From W11650 sp963545585 (GTDB lineage Bacteria > Bacillota > Clostridia > Lachnospirales > Vallitaleaceae): a DNA stretch of 33,701 bases. The notes under the pieces were generated by a model. It made no database searches. It worked only from the letters and a program-made list of their open reading frames with translations, and had not been told where the DNA came from. This document shows, piece by piece, positions 30,797-33,701 of this stretch. Made by a program: the position numbers and the translations under genes. Positions within the stretch are counted from its first letter, which is position 1. Each line of letters starts with the position of its first letter. Location of the stretch: positions 1 to 33,701 of the forward strand of contig CAUUKX010000010.1 of assembly GCA_963545585.1 (NCBI GenBank), written 5' to 3'.

Positions 30797-31195
30797 ATGG
30801 CGAAAACAGTACTGGGCAAATGCCCGATTTGCGGCAGTAAGATGCAGGTGGTTAAGCTGCATTGCGACAGCTGTGATACCAGCTTAAGCGGTGAGTTTGA
30901 ATTGGATAAGTTTTCTTATTTAAGCAAGGAAGAGAAATATTTTATTGAAGTCTTTATTAAAAAACGGGGCAACATCAAGGAAATTGAAAAGGAACTGGGT
31001 ATCTCCTATCCGACCGTCCGGCGTAATCTTGACCAAGTGATTGAAGCACTGGGTTATTCGGTGGAGGAAGCGGCCGATGCGCCGGAAAAAGAAAAGGAGA
31101 AAATCTTAGACCGGCTGGCTAAGGGAGAAATTACCAGTCTGGAAGCAATGGAACTGCTGGAAGAATATGATGAGGAGAATAGAGATGAGCGTTAA
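30797..31195 (+). CDS. DUF2089 family zinc-ribbon/HTH protein
   Basis: The 132-residue protein has an N-terminal zinc ribbon (Cys 9, 12, 23 and 26: CPICG and CDSCD). A helix-turn-helix region follows (YFIEVFIKKRGNIKEIEKEL, then GISYPTVRRNLDQVIEALGY), and a C-terminal SHOCT-like helical motif (ILDRLAKGEITSLEAMELL). DUF2089 proteins are predicted DNA-binding regulators. ATG 30797 has GGGAAGGA upstream; the longer frame from 30692 begins at the promoter itself. Its last 11 nt overlap the next gene. It probably regulates its own operon with the SHOCT-like partner, perhaps in envelope stress, but the signal is unknown. Confidence 0.88.
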   Translation: MAKTVLGKCPICGSKMQVVKLHCDSCDTSLSGEFELDKFSYLSKEEKYFIEVFIKKRGNIKEIEKELGISYPTVRRNLDQVIEALGYSVEEAADAPEKEKEKILDRLAKGEITSLEAMELLEEYDEENRDER

Positions 31196-31733
31196 TGATA
31201 AAAAAATGAAAATATTGGAGCTGATTGAGCAAAAAAAGATTACCGCCGAAGAAGGCATGGAGCTGCTGCGGATTTTGGAGAAAAAGCAAAAAAGAGAAGA
31301 GCAGAAGATTAGAAAAGCAGCCGGACTGCCGGTGATTCGGCCATTTAAAAGAGAAGAGCCGCAGCGGGCGGAAATCGTGAAACTATCGGAAAATGAATAT
31401 GAAGTTTTGCCGGCGGAGCGGAGCGGCCGGAAAGAAATCAAAAAGAAATCCGTGTTAGGCGGCTTTTCCTTGTTCAGCGGCCGAAAGTTAGTGATCCGGG
31501 TGGAAGAAAAGGGCAAGGCGGTTGTCAATTTGCGGCTGCCGCTGGGCGTGGCAGCACCATTTATCAAAGGCGCACTGAAAGTCGGTCAGGCCAGTTCGCC
31601 GGAGTTTGCCGAATATATGAAATATGTTGACCCGAAAGAGTTGGAACGATATATCAATGCCGATCAAAAAGGCGTATTAGTTGACATTTATGATGAAAAG
31701 GACGATGAAAGAGTTTTTATCGGTATTGAATAA
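31185..31733 (+). CDS. SHOCT-like domain protein paired with DUF2089
   Basis: The 182-residue protein begins with a SHOCT-like motif (KILELIEQKKITAEEGMELL) that closely resembles the C-terminus of the preceding DUF2089 protein. A charged linker and a C-terminal domain ending LVDIYDEKDDERVFIGIE follow. The mid-region LVIRVEEKGKAVVNLRLPLG resembles the strand-rich part of YvlB/LiaX-type proteins that act in cell-envelope responses. The start is ATG 31185, overlapping the previous stop, with AGGAG upstream. The shared motif suggests that the two proteins interact. No membrane segment is obvious. A function in sensing membrane damage is a guess from relatives. Confidence 0.8.
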   Translation: MSVNDKKMKILELIEQKKITAEEGMELLRILEKKQKREEQKIRKAAGLPVIRPFKREEPQRAEIVKLSENEYEVLPAERSGRKEIKKKSVLGGFSLFSGRKLVIRVEEKGKAVVNLRLPLGVAAPFIKGALKVGQASSPEFAEYMKYVDPKELERYINADQKGVLVDIYDEKDDERVFIGIE

Positions 31734-31882
31734 AGTTTAACAAATGAAATCTTTTTGCGCGAAAAATAAGCGTAAAAACGGTGTTGGCAGCATGAAATTA
31801 TAAACTTTAAACCTGACATAATAAACGAACAAAATCCCGTCAAAACGCCATTCGGCTGTTTTACAAACTCACAAACATAGGA

Positions 31883-31909
31883 CTTTCCTTGGCGAAGAGC
31901 CAAGGAAAG
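31883..31909 (+). other. Perfect 11-bp hairpin upstream of the MFS gene
   Basis: CTTTCCTTGGC (31883-31893), loop GAAGA, GCCAAGGAAAG (31899-31909). There is no T-run, so it is not a normal terminator. It lies about 17 nt before the AAAGGAGG ribosome site of the MFS gene. It could stabilise the messenger or be a protein-binding dyad. Confidence 0.6.
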
Positions 31910-31936
31910 CGCCGCACATCTTAAAGGAGGAAAATC

Positions 31937-33208
31937 ATGACCTTAGCACAGCAAAGAAGACAAAAATTATACATTATTATAAGTCATTTATTTGGAAAAT
32001 TAGGCAGCGGAATTTTTAGTTTCGGCATCGGACTGATGATTCTGCGGGAAACCGGCTCGGCCTCGAACTTTGGCTTTTCCCAGATTATCGGGCCGGTAGT
32101 TTCTCTGCTCTTGCTGCCGCTAACCGGCAGCGTCATTGACCGGCTGAACCATAAAAAAATCGTAATCACTGCCCAAATATGCAGTATCGGCGGTATCCTG
32201 CTGTTTTTAGCGGCGGATAGGGCGGCGCTGCTGCCGAGGCTGAGCTTAATTTATATCCTGCTGACCATTTTGGCGGTGGCGGATTTATTCTTAGAAACAA
32301 CGTATGAATCATCAATGGTTAACATGGTTGCCGCTGATGATGTTCAGCAGATTTTGTCAATTAAGCAAATCGTGCGGACAGTTTGTATGATTGCAGCGCC
32401 AATTTTGGGGGCGCTATTATATCAGCTGCTTAGTTTTGAAACTTTTATTTCACTGGAAGTCGCTTCTGAAATTATTACTTTGCTTTTGGTTTTCGGTATT
32501 CATTTTTATATGTTTCAGGATAGGCAAAAGGCAGAGAAAGCCGAAGCAGAGCAGCCGGAAACTTTGTCGGGTCTGCGCGGCATGCTGACGATGTTTAAGG
32601 AAGGGCTGGACTTTATCAAAGTCAGCCCGATGCTGAGTTTTCTGATGGTTTTTTCGATGCTGATTAATTTTTTAATGGCCGGGGTCAACGCTGGTTTGCC
32701 CTTTGTCCAGATTCAGGTTTTTCAGCTGACCGATACGGAATATGGTATAGCCGGAGCGGTCTTTGCTGCCGGACTTTTGGCGGTCAGCATCGCTTTAGCC
32801 GGGCGCAAAGAAATGGATCGGCCGATGTATCAGGCATGGCGTTTGATTATAGTTGTGTTTGGCCTGCTGCTGGGGATTGCCGGGCTGATTTACGGGCGGC
32901 TGCCGCATATGCTTAATTTCGGCATGCTGACAGCGCTTTTGGCTGTGCTGGGCGGCTTGCTTGGGCTGATTAATATTCCGCTTAACTTGTGGTCGATTAA
33001 AAATATTCCGCCCAAAATGCAGGGACGAGTGTTTAGCCTGATGGGAACCTGTTCCCAGCTTTTGATGCCGTTAGGGATTTTGCTGTTTGGCTTTTTGCTG
33101 GATTATCCGGTGCGGCCGGATTTGCTCTTTGCTGTACTGGCGGCCGCTGGCATCAGCTTAACGCTGCTTTTGCCGAAGATGCTGAAGGTATCGCTTAAGG
33201 AAATATAA
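31937..33208 (+). CDS. MFS transporter (drug-efflux type)
   Basis: The 423-residue protein has twelve predicted membrane helices with a central polar loop (about residues 195-215; RQKAEKAEAEQPE). The loop 2/3 motif GSVIDRLNHKKIV corresponds to the MFS signature G-x-x-x-D-R-x-x-R/K. Overall pattern fits the macrolide-efflux-like branch common in Firmicutes. A clear AAAGGAGG precedes the ATG. It is 203 nt downstream of the SHOCT-like gene, so it may be read from the DUF2089 promoter or from its own; no strong promoter was seen in the gap. Exported substrate unknown. Its stop is just before a hairpin shared with the opposite strand. Confidence 0.9.
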   Translation: MTLAQQRRQKLYIIISHLFGKLGSGIFSFGIGLMILRETGSASNFGFSQIIGPVVSLLLLPLTGSVIDRLNHKKIVITAQICSIGGILLFLAADRAALLPRLSLIYILLTILAVADLFLETTYESSMVNMVAADDVQQILSIKQIVRTVCMIAAPILGALLYQLLSFETFISLEVASEIITLLLVFGIHFYMFQDRQKAEKAEAEQPETLSGLRGMLTMFKEGLDFIKVSPMLSFLMVFSMLINFLMAGVNAGLPFVQIQVFQLTDTEYGIAGAVFAAGLLAVSIALAGRKEMDRPMYQAWRLIIVVFGLLLGIAGLIYGRLPHMLNFGMLTALLAVLGGLLGLINIPLNLWSIKNIPPKMQGRVFSLMGTCSQLLMPLGILLFGFLLDYPVRPDLLFAVLAAAGISLTLLLPKMLKVSLKEI

Positions 33209-33247
33209 AAAAACGGCGCTGTCAAATTTTACCTTTTGACAGCGCCG
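33207..33247 (-). terminator. Terminator for the minus-strand secreted protein gene
   Basis: A perfect 13-bp stem (33214-33226 with 33235-33247, arm CGGCGCTGTCAAA). On the minus strand it is followed by seven T (33213-33207). On the plus strand the T-run is absent, but the hairpin may still slow transcription out of the MFS gene. Confidence 0.85.
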
Positions 33248-33259
33248 GTGAAATAACAA

Positions 33260-33586
33260 TTAGTATTCTCTAAAATAAGAAGGATTATAAAATCGTTTTA
33301 TAGAATAAGATTCTATCTTCAGAATTCGTTTTTTTTCAAGTTTTTCACCTAATTCAGCAATTCTTATGCTTTCGTGCAGAGCATCCAAATCACCATACTC
33401 CAAATCCAACTACCGGTGAATTTCTTTAACACTGCGCAATGGTATTTTTTCGGTCTTTGATTCCTCAAATAGACCCCGGCTGTCATCAACTGTTATAGTG
33501 TCTGTTTCGACTGTTTGCGCAAAAGCCGATATTTCAAATGAGAAAATGAGAAATAAGACAGCCAACATAGAATAATACTTTTTCAT
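33260..33586 (-). pseudogene. Small secreted protein gene interrupted by an in-frame TAG
   Basis: From ATG 33586, with AAGGATGAGG upstream, the minus strand encodes a signal peptide (MKKYYSMLAVLFLIFSFEIS, cleavage likely after AFA), then 35 residues to a TAG at 33412-33410. The same frame continues for 49 residues (LDLEYGDLDALHESIRIAEL and onward) to a TAA at 33262-33260, followed at once by a strong terminator. Continuity of frame and terminator position indicate an original protein of about 107 residues broken by one nonsense change. A 58-residue truncated product may still be made. No family is recognised. Confidence 0.65.
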
Positions 33587-33701
33587 TTTGCCTCATCCTT
33601 TGATATAAAGCATAGAATATCTTGACTTTCTTTTGCAAAAAGGCTTCTTTCTGGTATAAGTGCAAGAAACATTGTTTTTATCAAAATTAGAATAGCGTAT
33701 T

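Noticed and set aside
33410..33412. TAG as a recoded (pyrrolysine) codon
   Set aside because: TAG ends several normal genes here (for example at 1608-1610, 4836-4838 and 26486-26488), and nothing suggests a pyrrolysine system.

Overview
The window reads as a chromosomal segment of an anaerobic, low-to-mid GC Firmicute, most likely a member of Clostridia. The signs are AGGAGG-type ribosome sites, sigma-A-like promoters (TTGACA/TATAAT), an S-layer-homology protein, an MptD-type ECF module, a PTS/GH4 sugar operon, a Clostridia-style glycerol operon (two flavoproteins, a DUF1667 protein and glycerol kinase) and a DUF2089/SHOCT-like pair. The family or genus cannot be fixed from sequence reading alone. 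No rRNA, tRNA, CRISPR array or intact transposase was seen.

Layout. 1-1.7 kb: the 3' end of an SLH surface protein and a small membrane protein. 1.7-3.75 kb (minus strand): an AT-rich MATE exporter plus TetR repressor, with a well-formed promoter and a 26-bp palindromic operator. 3.76-3.97 kb: a non-coding element bounded by inverted repeats. 4.0-11.6 kb: a second TetR gene, then a five-gene transporter operon. That operon has an ECF S component, an ECF T component, a 1085-residue fusion of two ECF ATPase domains with an exporter-type ABC half-transporter, a second ABC half-transporter and a 63-residue membrane protein. The same short dyad (ATAAC, 4 bp, GTTAT) overlaps the -10 region of both the TetR promoter and the operon promoter, so TetR probably controls both. 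11.7-13.5 kb: a membrane-anchored spermidine synthase-like protein. 13.5-14.9 kb (minus): decayed SLC13 permease and LysR remnants, next to a roughly 100-bp palindromic MITE-like element. 15.2-19.1 kb: a PTS EIICB, a GH4 6-phospho-alpha-glucosidase and an RpiR regulator. 19.2-20.5 kb: a Fic AMP-transferase with a winged-helix tail. 20.6-25.8 kb: the glycerol-3-phosphate/glycerol operon, preceded by a leader terminator.

26.0-30.3 kb is an AT-rich accessory stretch of small self-protection or modification-type genes: two GNAT acetyltransferases, a mini kinase, an S66/MccF-like peptidase, a TfoX-like protein and an unknown protein. It also holds gene fragments. Three copies of one intergenic repeat punctuate it, giving the look of a cassette array, but no integrase is visible and the repeats are not canonical attC sites. 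30.7-33.7 kb: a DUF2089 protein, a SHOCT-like partner, an MFS transporter, and on the minus strand a small secreted protein gene split by an in-frame TAG.

The most unusual items are the triple-ATPase ECF/exporter fusion operon with its shared TetR dyad, the repeat-punctuated accessory array, and the nested short duplications on both sides of the DUF1667 gene.
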